The notes under the pieces are model-generated. The model was not told the origin of the DNA. It did not search any database and worked only from the letters and a program-made list of their open reading frames with translations. Shown here piece by piece: positions 1 through 11,220 of a DNA stretch of 64,000 bases. The first letter of the stretch is position 1; every line of letters starts with the position of its first letter. This DNA comes from Hydractinia symbiolongicarpus (taxonomy: Eukaryota; Cnidaria; Hydrozoa; Anthoathecata; Hydractiniidae), in assembly GCF_029227915.1 (NCBI RefSeq), contig NC_079884.1, positions 28,708,001 to 28,772,000 of the forward strand, written 5' to 3'. The position numbers and the translations under genes are program-made.

Positions 1-664
1 AACAGTGAAACGATTGATTGTGGGAATTAATTGGACTGATTCTGGACTGTGACTTTATAAATATGATAAATGAGCCAATTGGTCTCCAAGGAATAACTTT
101 CTTCTTAATTTGACGTGAGTGCTGGAATTCAGCGATTACATTAGGCTCTGTGGTAGCACTTTATTAAAAAATTTAAATAAATAAGTCTTTTCTTACTGTG
201 GGACCAATCCTGGCCGTTAGCACGTGCTGAATAAATAGGAACAGTTTCAAAGACTACATTTCATTGACTTTCTAGCGGTATAAATCCGTTTGAGTTACAA
301 CGGTTGCGTCACATATTCGTACCAACATGTATTTGGTGATTTTCTTCCAATAATACTAAGTTGTATAGCTTTTAACAGTGAAACGATTGACTGTGGTAAT
401 AAATAGAACTGATTTTGGACTTTGACCTTATAAAGGTGATAAATGAGCCAGTTTGACTACAAGAAATAACAGTCTTCCTAATTTGACATGATTGCTGGAA
501 CTAAGTGATTACACTGGGCGCTGTGGTAGCGTTTTAATTAAAATTTAAGTTAAGTAAGTCATTTTTTACTGTGGGACCAATCCTAGCCGTTATCGCGCGC
601 TGAAGAAATAGAGACAGTATCAAAAACTACATTTCATTGACTTTCTAACGGTGTCAATCCGTTT

Positions 665-708
665 GAGTTACAACGGTTGCGTCACATATTCGTACCAACA
701 TGTATTTA
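665..708 (+). other. Conserved 44-bp box of the monomer (one example)
   Basis: The stretch from 'gagttacaac' through 'ggttgcgtcac', 'atattcgtacc' and 'aacatgtattta' is the least variable part of the unit and is shared by class I and class II. It contains an imperfect dyad CAAC-G-GTTG, a 'gcgtcac' element, and the palindrome 'acatgt'. The segments on either side (the 'gtgattttcttcc' versus 'gcgatagtattcgg' side, and the 'agcggtataaatcc' versus 'aacggtgtcaatcc' side) differ freely between classes. Common variants keep the box but change its edge: 'aaattacaac' (for example 8097, 8470, 31254, 32745) or 'tttaaaacaacatg' replacing 'ttcgtaccaacatg' (for example in the monomers anchored at 9586, 11221, 13229, 14720, 33117). 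Local conservation of this kind fits a protein-binding site, but no binding protein can be named from sequence alone. Confidence 0.75.
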
Positions 709-1001
709 GTGATTTTCTTCCGATATTACTAAGTTGTATTGCTTTTAACAGTGAAACGATTGACTGTGGGAATTAATTGAACTGATTTTGGACTGTGACC
801 TCATAAATGTGATAAATGAGCCAATTGGTCTCCAAGGAATAACATTCTTCTTAATTTGACATGATTGCCGGAATTCATCGATTACATTAGGCTATGTCGT
901 AGCGCTTTATTTAAAAACTTAGATAAATAAGTCGCGCAGAATAAATAGGAACTGTTTCAAAGACTACATTTCATTCACTTTTTAGCGGCATAAATCCGTT
1001 T
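665..1001 (+). repeat. Class I monomer with 36-bp deletion (copy 1)
   Basis: This monomer is 337 bp instead of 373. After 'gataaataagtc' it jumps straight to 'gcgcagaataaatagg', missing the 36 bases that normally hold 'ttactgtgggaccaatcc' and 'ggccgttagcac'. The junction is at about 930. All four copies of this deletion also share 'gcgcaga' where intact class I units have 'gcgctga', so they descend from one event. Confidence 0.88.
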
Positions 1002-1375
1002 GAGTTACAACGGTTGCGTCACATATTCGTACCAACATGTATTTAGCGATAGTATTCGGATATTACTAGGTTGCATCGCTTTTAACAGTGAAACGTTTGA
1101 CTGTGGGACTTAATTTAACTGATTTTGGACTTTAACATTATAAATGTGATAAATGAGCCAATTTGACTACAAGAAATAGCAGTCTTCTTAATTTGACATC
1201 ATTGCTGGAACTCAGCGATTACACTGGGCGCTGTGGTAGCGCTTTGTTAAAAAAATTAAGATAAATAAGTCATTCTTTACTGTGGGACCAATCCTAGCCG
1301 TTAGTTCGCGCTGAAGAAATAGAGACAGTTGCAGAAACTGCATCTCATTGACTTTCTAACGGTGTCAATCCGTTT

Positions 1376-2120
1376 GAGTTACAAGGGTTGCGTCACATAT
1401 TCGTACCAACATGTATTTAGTGATTTTTTCCAATATTTCTAAGTTGTATTGCTTTTAACAGTGAAACGATTGACTGTGGGAATTAATTGAACTGATTCTG
1501 GACTGTGACTTTATAAATGTGATAAATGAGCCAATTGGTATCGAAGGAATAACTTTCTTCTTAATTTGACGTGAGTGCTGGAATTCAGCGATTATATTAG
1601 GCTCTGTCGTAGCGCTTTATTTAAAAACTTAGATAAATAAGTCTTTTCTTACTGTGGGACCAATCCTGTCCGTTAGCACGCGCTGAATAAATAGGAACAG
1701 TTTCAAAGACTACATTTCATTGACATTCTAGCGGTATAAATCCGTTTGAGTTACAACGGTTGCGTCACATATTCGTACCAACATGTATTTAGCGATAGCA
1801 TTCGGATATTACCAGTTTGCATCGATTTTAACATTGAAACGTTTGACTGTGGGACATAATTGAACTGATTTTGGACTTTGACCTTATAAATGTGATAAAT
1901 GAGCCAGTTTGACTACAAGAAATAACATTCTTCTTAATTTGACATGATTGCTGGAACTCAGCGATTACACTGGGCGCTATGGTAGCGCTTTGTTAAAAAA
2001 TTCAGATAAATAAGTCATTTTTTACTGTGGGTCCATTCCTAGCCGTTATCGCGCATTGAAGAATTAGAGACAGTTTCAAAAACTACATTTCATTGACTTT
2101 CTAGCGGCAAAAATCCGTTT
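1376..2120 (+). repeat. Representative class I + class II dimer (745 bp)
   Basis: This pair shows the two alternating monomer classes with little damage. Class I (1376-1747) has 'gtgattttttcc', 'cgattgactgtgggaatta', 'gattctggactgtgac', 'ccaattgg', 'ggaattcagc' and 'aggaacagtttcaaagac'. Class II (1748-2120) has 'gcgatagcattcgg', 'cgtttgactgtgggacat', 'gattttggactttgacc', 'gtttgactacaag', 'ggaactcagc' and 'agagacagtttcaaaaac'. Class I carries an EcoRI site (gaattc) that class II has lost or never had, while both carry 'acatgt' (PciI). EcoRI should therefore give mostly ~745-bp fragments and PciI ~373-bp fragments from this array. The dimer is the default period wherever no higher-order unit is described. 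Confidence 0.93.
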
Positions 2121-2866
2121 GAGTTTTAACGGTTGCCTTACATATTCGTACCAACATGTATTTAGTGATTTTCTTCCAATATTACTAAGTTGTATTGCTT
2201 TTAACAGTGAAACGATTGACTGTGGGAATTAATTGAACTGATTCTGGACTGTGACTTTATAAATGTGATAAATGAGCCAATTGGTCTCCAAGGAATAAAT
2301 TTCTTCTTAATTTCACGTGAATGCTGGAATTCAGCGATTACCTTAGGCTCTGTGGTAGCGCTTTATTAAAAAATTTAGATAAATATGTCTTTTCTTACTG
2401 TGGAACCAATCCTGGCCGTTAGCACTCGCTGAATAAATAAGAACAGTTTCAAAGACTACACTTCATTGACTTTTTAGGGTTATAAATCCGTTTGAGTTAC
2501 AACAGTTGCGTCACATATTCGTACCAACATGTATTTAGTGATTTTTTCCAATATTACTAAGTTGTATCGCTTTCAACAGTGCAACGATTGACTGTGGGAC
2601 TTAATTGCACTGATTTTGGACTTTGACCTTATAAATGTTATAAAGGAGACATTTTGACTACAAGAAGTAACATTCTTCTTAATTTGACATGATTGCTGGA
2701 ACTCAGTGATTACACTGGGCGCTGTGGTAGCGCTTTATTTAAAAATTAAGTTAAGTATGTCATTTTTTTACTGTGGGACTAATCCTAGCCGTTATCGCGC
2801 GCTGAAGAAGTAGAGACAGTATCAAAAACTACATTTCATTGACTTTCTAACGGTGTCAATCCGTTT

Positions 2867-3203
2867 GAGTTACAACGGTTGCGTCACATATTCGTACCAA
2901 CATGTATTTAGTGATTTTCTTCCGATATTTCTAAGTTGTATTGCTTTTAACAGTGAAACGATTGACTGTGGGAATTAATTGAACTGATTTTGGACTGTGA
3001 CCTTTTAACTGTGATAAATGAGCCAATTGGTCTCCAAGGAATAACATTCTTCTTAATTTGACATGATTGCTGGAATTCAGCGATTACATTAGGCTATGTC
3101 GTAGCGCTTTATTTACAAACTTAGATAAATAAGTCGCGCAGAATAAATAGGAACTGCTTCAAAGACTACATTTCATTGACTTTTTAGCGGCATAAATCCG
3201 TTT
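2867..3203 (+). repeat. Class I monomer with 36-bp deletion (copy 2)
   Basis: Same junction 'aagtcgcgcagaataaat' as at 930, here at about 3133, giving a 337-bp monomer. It lies 2202 bp after copy 1 (six monomers minus 36). Confidence 0.88.
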
Positions 3204-3950
3204 GAGTTACAACGGTTGCGTCACATACTCGTACCAACATGTATTTAGCGATAGTATTCGGATATTACTAGGTTGCATCGCTTTTAACAGTGAAACGTTT
3301 GACTGGGGGATTTAATTGAACTGCTCTTGGACTTTGACCTTATAAAGGTGATAAATGAGCCAGTTTGACTACAAGAAATAACAGTCTTCTTAATTTGACA
3401 TGATTGCTAGAACTAAGTGATTACACTGGGCGCTGTGGTAGCGTTTTATTTAAAAATTAAGTTAAGTAAGTCATTTTTTACTGTGGGACCAATCCTAGCC
3501 GTTATCGCGCGCTGAAGAAATAGAGACAGTATCAAAAACTACATTTCATTGACTTTCTAACGGTGTCAATCCGTTTGAGTTACAACGGTTGCGTCACATA
3601 TTCGTACCAACATGTATTTGGTGATTTTCTTCCGATATTACTAAGTTGTATTGCTTTTAACAGTGAAACGATTGACTGTGGGAATTAATTGAACTGATTT
3701 TGGACTGTGACCTCATAAATGTTATAAAGGAGACATTTTGACTACAAGAAGTAACATTCTTCTTAATTTGACATGATTGCTGGAACTCAGTGATTACACT
3801 GGGCGCTGTGGTAGCGCTTTATTTAAAAATTAAGTTAAGTATGTCATTTTTTTACTGTGGGACTAATCTTAGCCGTTATCGCACGCTGAAGAAATAGAGA
3901 CAGTATCAAAAACTACATTTCATTGACTTTCTAACGGTGTCAATCTGTTT

Positions 3951-4286
3951 GAGTTACAACGGTTGCGTCACATATTCAACCAACATGTATTTAGTGATTT
4001 TCTTCCGATATTTCTAAGTTGTATTGCTTTTAACAGTGAAACGATTGACTGTGGGAATTAATTGAACTGATTTTGGACTGTGACCTTTTAACTGTGATAA
4101 ATGAGCCAATTGATCTCCAAGGAATAACATTCTTCTTAATTTGACATGATTGCTGGAATTCAGCGATTACATTAGGCTATGTCGTAGCGCTTTATTTACA
4201 AACTTAGATAAATAAGTCGCGCAGAATAAATAGGAACTGCTTCAAAGACTACATTTCATTGACTTTTTAGCGGCATAAATCCGTTT
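3951..4286 (+). repeat. Class I monomer with 36-bp deletion (copy 3)
   Basis: Same junction at about 4216, 1083 bp after copy 2, so it was copied as part of the trimer unit. Confidence 0.88.
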
Positions 4287-4405
4287 GAGTTACAACGGTT
4301 GCGTCACATACTCGTACCAACATGTATTTAGCGATAGTATTCGGATATTACTAGGTTGCATCGCTTTTAACAGTGAAACGTTTGACTGGGGGATTTAATT
4401 GAACT
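4287..4405 (+). repeat. 119-bp monomer remnant with chimeric joint
   Basis: Two phase points lie only 119 bp apart here. The first part runs normally from the conserved box to 'ggatttaattgaactga' and then, at about 4404-4408, joins directly to 'gttacaacggttgcgtcac' of another unit. The joined strings share 'tga', a 3-base microhomology. The unit that follows has unusual changes in the box ('ctcgtccccacatg') and 'gatatttttgggatat'. This is the product of an illegitimate or very uneven exchange. Confidence 0.88.
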
Positions 4406-5859
4406 GAGTTACAACGGTTGCGTCACATACTCGTCCCCACATGTATTTAGCGATATTTTTGGGATATTACTAGGTTGCATCGCTTTTAACAGTGAAACGA
4501 TTGACTGTGGGACTTAATTGAACTAACTTTGGACTGTGACCTGATAAATGTGATAAATGAGCCAGTTTGACTACAAGAAATAACATTCTTCTTAATTTGA
4601 CATGATTGCTGGAACTAAGTGATTACACTGGGCGCTGTGGTAGCGTTTTATTTCAAAATTAAGTTAAGTAAGTCATTTTTTACTGTGGGACCAATCCTAG
4701 CCGTTATCGCGCGCTGAAGAAATAGAGACAGTATCAAAAACTACATTTCATTGACTTTCTAACGGTGTCAATCCGTTTGAGTTACAACGGTTGCGTCACA
4801 TATTCGTACCAACATGTATTTAGTGATATTTTCCAATATTTCTAAGTTGTATTGCTTTTAACAGTGAAACGATTGACTGTGGGAATTAATTGAACTGATT
4901 TTGGACTGTGACCTTTTAACTGTGATAAATGAGCCAATTGGTCTCCAAGGAATAACATTCTTCTTAATTTGACATGATTGCTGGAATTCAGCGATTACAT
5001 TAGGCTATGTCGTAGCGCTTTATTTACAAACTTAGATAAATAAGTCGCGCAGAATAAATAGGAACTGCTTCAAAGACTACATTTCATTGACTTTTTAGCG
5101 GCATAAATCCGTTTGAGTTACAACGGTTGCGTCACATACTCGTACCAACATGTATTTAGCGATAGTATTCGGATATTACTAGGTTGCATCGCTTTTAACA
5201 GTGAAACGTTTGACTGTGGGACTTAATTGAACTGATTTTGGACTTTGACCTCATAAATGTGATAAATGAGCCAATTGGTCTCCAAGCAATAACATTCTTC
5301 TTAATTTGACATGATTGCTGGAATTCAGCGATTTTATTAGGCTCTTTTGTAGCGCTTTATTTAAAATTTTAGATAAATAAGACTTTTCTTACTGTGGGAC
5401 CAATCCTAGCCGTTATCGCGCATTGAAGAAATAGAGACAGTTTCAAAAACTACATTTCATTGACTTTCTAACGGTGTCAATCCGTTTGAGTTACAACGGT
5501 TGCGTCACATATTCGTACCAACATGTATTTAGTGATTTTTTCCAATATTTCTAAGTTGTATTGCTTTTAACAGTGAAACGATTGACTGTGGGAATAAATA
5601 GAACTGGTTTTGGACTTTGACCTTATAAATGTGATAAATGAGCCAGTTTGACTACAAGAAAGAACATTCTTCTTAATTTGACATGATTGCTGGAACTCAG
5701 CGATTACACTGGGCGCTATGGTAGCGCTTTATTAAAAAATTCAAATAAATAAGTCATTTTTTACTGTGGGACCAATCCTAGCCGTTATCGTGCATTGAAG
5801 AATTAGAGACTCTCTCAAAAACTACATTCCATTGACTTTCTAGCGGCATAAATCTGTTT
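4399..5859 (+). repeat. Dimeric satellite after the 4.4-kb joint
   Basis: Phase points are 4406, 4779, 5115 and 5488. It includes a fourth 36-bp-deleted monomer. The class II monomer near 5220-5290 changes from 'gattttggactttgacc' to 'tcataaatg...ccaattggtctcc', so it ends as class I: a class switch within one unit. Confidence 0.85.
4779..5114 (+). repeat. Class I monomer with 36-bp deletion (copy 4)
   Basis: Junction 'taagtcgcgcagaataaa' at about 5044. It is only 828 bp after copy 3 because the 119-bp remnant lies between them. Confidence 0.88.
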
Positions 5860-8096
5860 GAGTTTCAATGGTTGCCTCACATATTCGTACCAACATGTAT
5901 TTAGTGATTTTCTTTCAGTATTACTAAGTTGTATTGCTTTTAACAGTGAAACGATTGACTGTGGGAATTAATTGAAGTGATTCTGGACTGTGACCTCATA
6001 AATGTGATAAAAGAGCCAATTGGTCTCCAAGCAATAACATTCTTCTTAATTTGACATGATTGCTGGAATTCAGCGATTACATTAGGCTCTGTTGTAGCGC
6101 TTTATTTAAAATTTTAGATAAATAAGACTTTTCTTACTGTGGGACCAATCCTGGCCGTTAGCACTCGCTGAATAAATAAGAACAGTTTCAAAGACTACAT
6201 TTCATTGACTTTTTAGCGTTATAAATCCGTTTCAGTTACAACGGTTGCGTCACATATTCGTACTAACATGTATTTACCGATAGTATTCGGATATTACTAG
6301 GTTGCATCGCTTTTAACAGTGAAACGTTTGACTGTGGGACTTAATTGAACTGATTTTGGACTTTGACCTCATAAATGTGATAAATGAGCCAATTGGTCTC
6401 CAATCAATAACATTCTTCTTAATTTGACATGATTGCTGGAATTCAGCGATTACATTAGGCTCTGTTGTAGCGCTTTATTTAAAATTTTAGATAAATAAGA
6501 CTTTTCTTACTGTGGGACCAATCCTGGCCGTTAGAACTCGCTGAATAAATAAGAACAGTTTCAAAGACTACATTTCATTGACTTTTTAGCATTATAAATC
6601 CGTTTCAGTTACAACGGTTGCGTCACATATTCGTACTAACATATATTTAGCGATAGTATTCGGATATTACTAGGTTGCATCGCTTTTAACAGTGAAACGT
6701 TTGACTGTGGGACTTAATTGAACTGATTTTGGACTTTGACCTTATAAATGTGATAAATGAGCCAGTTTGACTACAAGAAATAACATTCTTCTTAATTTGA
6801 CATGATTGCTGGAACTCAGCGATTACACTGGGCACTATGGTAGCGCTTTATTAAAAACTTCAAATAAATAAGTCATTTTTTACTGTGGGACCAATCCTAG
6901 CCGTTATTGCGCATTGAAGAATTAGAGACTGTCTCAAAAACTACATTCCATTGACTTTCTAGCGGCATAAATCCGTTTGAGTTTCAATGGTTCCCTCACA
7001 TATTCGTACCAACATGTATTTAGTGATTTTCTTTCAGTATTACTAAGTTGTATTGCTTTTAACAGTGAAACGATTGACTGTGGGAATTAATTGAAGTGAT
7101 TCTGGACTGTGACCTCATAAATGTGATAAAAGAGCCAATTGGTCTCCAAGCAATAACATTCTTCTTAATTTGACATGATTGCTGGAATTCAGCGATTACA
7201 TTAGGCTCTGTTGTAGCGCTTTATTTAAAATTTTAGATAAATAAGACTTTTCTTACTGTGGGACCAATCCTGGCCGTTAGCACTCGCTGAATAAATAAGA
7301 ACAGTTTCAAAGACTACATTTCATTGACTTTTTAGCGTTATAAATCCGTTTCAGTTACAACGGTTGCGTCACATATTCGTACTAACATGTATTTAGCGAT
7401 AGTATTCGGATATTACTAGGTTGCATCGCTTTTAACAGTGAAACGTTTGACTGTGGGACTTAATTGAACTGATTTTGGACTTTGACCTCATAAATGTGAT
7501 AAATGAGCCAATTGGTCTCCAAGCAATAACATTCTTCTTAATTTGACATGATTGCTGGAATTCAGCGATTACATTAGGCTCTGTTGTAGCGCTTTATTTA
7601 AAATTTTAGATAAATAAGACTTTTCTTACTGTGGGACCAATCCTGGCCGTTAGCACTCGCTGAATAAATAAGAACAGTTTCAAAGACTACATTTCATTGA
7701 CTTTTTAGCGTTATAAATCCGTTTGAGTTACAACGGTTGCGTCACATATTCGTACCAACATGTATTTAGTGATTTTTTCCAATATTACTAAGTTGTATTG
7801 CTTTTAACAGTAAAACGATTGACTGTGGGAATAAATAGAACTGATTTTGGACTTTGACCTTATAAATGTGATAAATGAGCCAGTTTGACAACAAGAAATA
7901 ACATTCTTCTTAATTTGACATGATTGCTGGAACTCAGCGATTACACTGGGCGCTATGGTAGCGCTTTATTAAAAAATTCAAATAAATAAGTCATTTTTTA
8001 CTGTGGGACCAATCCTAGCCGTTATCGCGCATTGAAGAAATAGAGACAGTTGCAAAAACTGCATTTCATTGACTTTCTAACGGTGTCAATCCGTTT
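5860..8096 (+). repeat. Trimer HOR, 1119-bp unit, two copies
   Basis: Phase points 5860, 6233 and 6606 repeat as 6979, 7352 and 7725, exactly 1119 bp (3 x 373) later. The first member in each copy has 'gagtttcaatggtt' in place of 'gagttacaacggtt', and the second has 'cagttacaac' after 'gcgttataaatcc'. Within each trimer two class I-ending units follow each other, breaking the normal alternation. The joint is near 6360-6400, where 'gattttggactttgacc' (class II) passes into 'tcataaatg...ccaattggtctcc' (class I). Confidence 0.85.
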
Positions 8097-10980
8097 AAAT
8101 TACAACGGTTGCGTCACATATTCGTACCAACATGTATTTATTGATTTTTTCCAATATTACTAAGTTGTATTGCTTTTAACAGTAAAACGATTGACTGTGG
8201 GAATAAATAGAACTGATTTTGGACTTTGACCTTATAAATGTGATAAATAAGCCAATTTGACTACAAGAAATAACAGTCTTCTTAATTTGACAGCATTGCT
8301 GGAACTCAGCGATTACACTGGGCGCTGTGGTAGCGATTTGTTAAAAAAATTAAGATGAATAAATCATTCTTTACTGTGGGACCAATCCTAGCCGTTAGTT
8401 CGCGCTGAAAAAATGGAGACAGTTGCAAAAACTGCATTTCATTGACTTTCTAACGGTGTCAATCCGTTTAAATTACAACGGTTGCGTCACATATTCGTAC
8501 CAACATGTATTTATTGATTTTTTCCAATATTACTAAGTTGTATTCCTTTTAACAGTGAAACGATTGACTGTGGGAATTAATTGAACTGATTCTGGACTGT
8601 GACTTTATAAATGTGATAAATGAGCCAATTGGTCTCCAAGGAATAACTTTCTTCTTAATTTGACGTGAGTGCTGGAACTCAGCGATTACACTGGGCGCTA
8701 TGGTAGCGCTTTATTAAAAAATTAAGATAAATAAGTCATTCTTTACTGTGGGACCAATCCTGGCCGTTAGCACGCGCTTAATAAATAGGAACAGTTTCAA
8801 AGACTACATTTCATTGACTTTCTAGCGGTATAAATCCGTTTGAGTTACAACGGTTGCGTCACATATTCATACCAACATGTAGTTAGCGATAGTATTCGGA
8901 TATTACTAGTTTGCATCGATTTCAACAGTGAAACGTTTGACTGTGGGACATAATTGAACTGATTTTGGACTTTGACCTTATAAATGTGATAAATGAGCCA
9001 GTTTAACTACAAGAAATAACATTCTTCTTAATTTGACATGATTGCTGGAACTCAGCGATTACACTGGACGCTATGTTGGCGCTTTATTGAAAAATTCAGA
9101 TAAATAAGTCATTTTTTAATGTGGGACCAATCCTAGCCGTTATTGCGCATTGAAGAAATAGAGACTGTATCAAAAACTACATTTTATTGACTTTCTATCG
9201 GCATAAATCCGTTTGAGTTAGAACGGTTGCGTCACATATTCGTACCAACATGTATTTAGTGATTTTCTTCCAATTTTACGAAGTTGTATTTCCTTTAACA
9301 GTGAAACGATTGACTTGGGAATTAATTGAACTGATTCTGGACTGTGACCTCATAAATGTGATAAATGAGCCAATTGGTCTCCAAGGAATAACTTTCTTCT
9401 TAATTTGACGTGAGTGCTGGAATTCAGCGATTACATTAGGCTCTGTGGTAGCGCTTTATTAAAAGTTTAGATAAATTAGTATTTTCTTACTGCGGGACCA
9501 ATCCTGGCCGTTAGCACGCGCTGAATAAATAGGAACAGTTTCAAAGACTACATTTCATTGACTTTGTAGTGGTATAAATGCATTTGAGTTACAACGGTTG
9601 CGTCACATATTTAAAACAACATGTATTTATCGATAGTATTCGGATATTACTAGTTTGCATCGATTTCAACAGTGAAACGTTTGACTGTGGGACATAATTG
9701 AACTGATTATGGACTTTGACCTTATAAATGTGATAAATGAGCCAGTTTGACTACAAGAAATAACATTCTTCTTAATTTGACATGATTGCTGGAACTCAGC
9801 GATTACACTGGGCGCTATGTTGGCGCTTTATTGGAAAATTCAGATAAATAAGTCATTTTTTACTGTGGGACCAATCCTAGCCGTTATTGCGCATTGAAGA
9901 AATAGAGACTGTATCAAAAACTACATTTTATTGACTTTCTATCGGCATAAATTCGTTTGAGTTACAACGGTTGCGTCACATAATCGTACCAACATGTATT
10001 TAGCGGTAGTATTCGGGTATTACTATGTTTCATCGCTTTTAACAGTGAAACGTTTTACTGTGGGACTTAATTGAACTGATTTTGGACTTTGACATTATAA
10101 ATGTGATAAATGAGCCAATTTGACTACAACAAATAACAGTCTTCTTAATTTGACATGATTGCTGGAACTCAGCGATTACACTGGGCGCTGTGGTAGCGAT
10201 TTGTTTAAAAAATTAAGATAAATAAGTCATTCTTTACTGTGGGACCAATCCTAGCCGTTAGTTCGCGCTGAAGAAATGGAGACAGTTTCAAAAACTGCAT
10301 TTCATTGACTTTCTAACGGTGTCAATCCGTTTAAATTACAACGGTTGCGTCACATTTTCGTACCAACATGTATTTATTGATTTTTTCCAATATTACTAAG
10401 TTGTATTGCTTTTAACAGTGAAACGATTGACTGTGGGACATAATTGAACTGATTATGGACTTTGACCTTATAAATGTGATAAATGAGCCAGTTTGACTAC
10501 AAGAAATAACATTCTTCTTAATTTGACATGATTGCTGGAACTTAGCGATTACACTGGGCGCAATGGTAGCGCTTTATTAAAAATTTCAGATAAATAAGTC
10601 ATTTTTTACTGTGGGACAAATCCTAGCCCTTATCGCGCCTTGAAGAAATAGAGACTGTTTCAAAAACTACATTTCATTGACTTTCTAGCGGCATAAATCT
10701 GTTTGAGTTACAACGGTTGCGTCACATATTCGTACCAACATGTATTTTGTGATTTTCTTCCAATATTACTAAGTTGTATTCCCTTTAACAGTGAAACGAT
10801 TGACTGTGGGAATTAATTGAACTGATTCTGGACTGTGACCTCATAAATGTGATAAATGAGCCAATTGGTCTCCAAGGAATAACTTTATTCTTAATTTGAC
10901 GTGAGTGCTGGAATTCAGCGATTACATTAGGCTCTGTGGTAGCGCTTTATTAAAAAGTTTAGATAAATTAGTCTTTTCTT
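8097..10980 (+). repeat. Mixed dimeric satellite with class II-class II pair
   Basis: Phase points are 8097, 8470, 8842, 9215, 9586, 9959, 10333 and 10705. The units at 8097 and 8470 both have the 'aaattacaac' edge and are a direct tandem pair. The variant 'tttaaaacaacatg' first appears at about 9611. 'atgttggcgcttt' recurs near 9072 and 9817, 745 bp apart, showing ordinary dimer spacing. I found no clean longer period here. Confidence 0.82.
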
Positions 10981-11220
10981 ACTGTGGGACCAATCCTGGC
11001 CGTTAGCACGCGCTGAATAAATAGGATCTGTTTCTTAATTTGACATGATTGCTGGAATTCAGCGATTACATTAGGCTCTGTTGTTGCGCTTTATTTAAAA
11101 TTTTAGATAAATAAGACTTTTCTTACTGTGGGACCAAACCTGGCCGTTAGCACGCGCTGAATAAATAGGATCTGTTTCAAAGACTACATTTCATTGACTT
11201 TCTAGCGGCATAATACGTTT
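10705..11220 (+). repeat. Monomer with internal 144-bp duplication (copy 1)
   Basis: The distance to the next phase point is 516 bp. At about 11034 'aggatctgtttc' does not continue to 'aaagactac' but joins to 'ttaatttgacatgattgc', so about 144 bp are read twice. 'cgttagcacgcgctgaat' occurs at 11001 and again at 11145. Confidence 0.88.

Larger units (their letters stand above)
1..2630 (+). repeat. Dimeric satellite, left edge of window
   Basis: Class I and class II alternate here with the ~745-bp period. Phase points are 292, 665, 1002, 1376, 1748, 2121 and 2494. The monomer at 665-1001 is shortened by 36 bp. No gene or inserted element is visible. The first ~290 bases are the 3' part of a monomer cut by the window edge. 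Confidence 0.9.
2631..4398 (+). repeat. Trimer HOR, 1083-bp unit, about 1.6 copies
   Basis: Three monomers, one with the 36-bp deletion, form a unit of 1083 bp (3 x 373 minus 36). The rare string 'ttataaaggagacatt' appears near 2638 and near 3721, exactly 1083 bp apart, and the deletion junctions at 3133 and 4216 keep the same spacing. Phase points are 2867, 3204, 3577, 3951 and 4287. The second copy is cut off at the chimeric junction near 4400. The new joint at about 3713 runs from a class I-like 'ctgtgacctcataaatg' into the class II variant 'ttataaagg'. Confidence 0.85.

Noticed and set aside
570-582. 'gggaccaatcc' as a CCAAT promoter element
   Set aside because: It is present in nearly every monomer as part of the satellite, with no gene nearby. 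A five-base match has no weight here.
665-708. True CENP-B box
   Set aside because: Only 6 of 9 core positions fit and the CGGG half is missing, so it is reported only as a conserved box with a partial resemblance.
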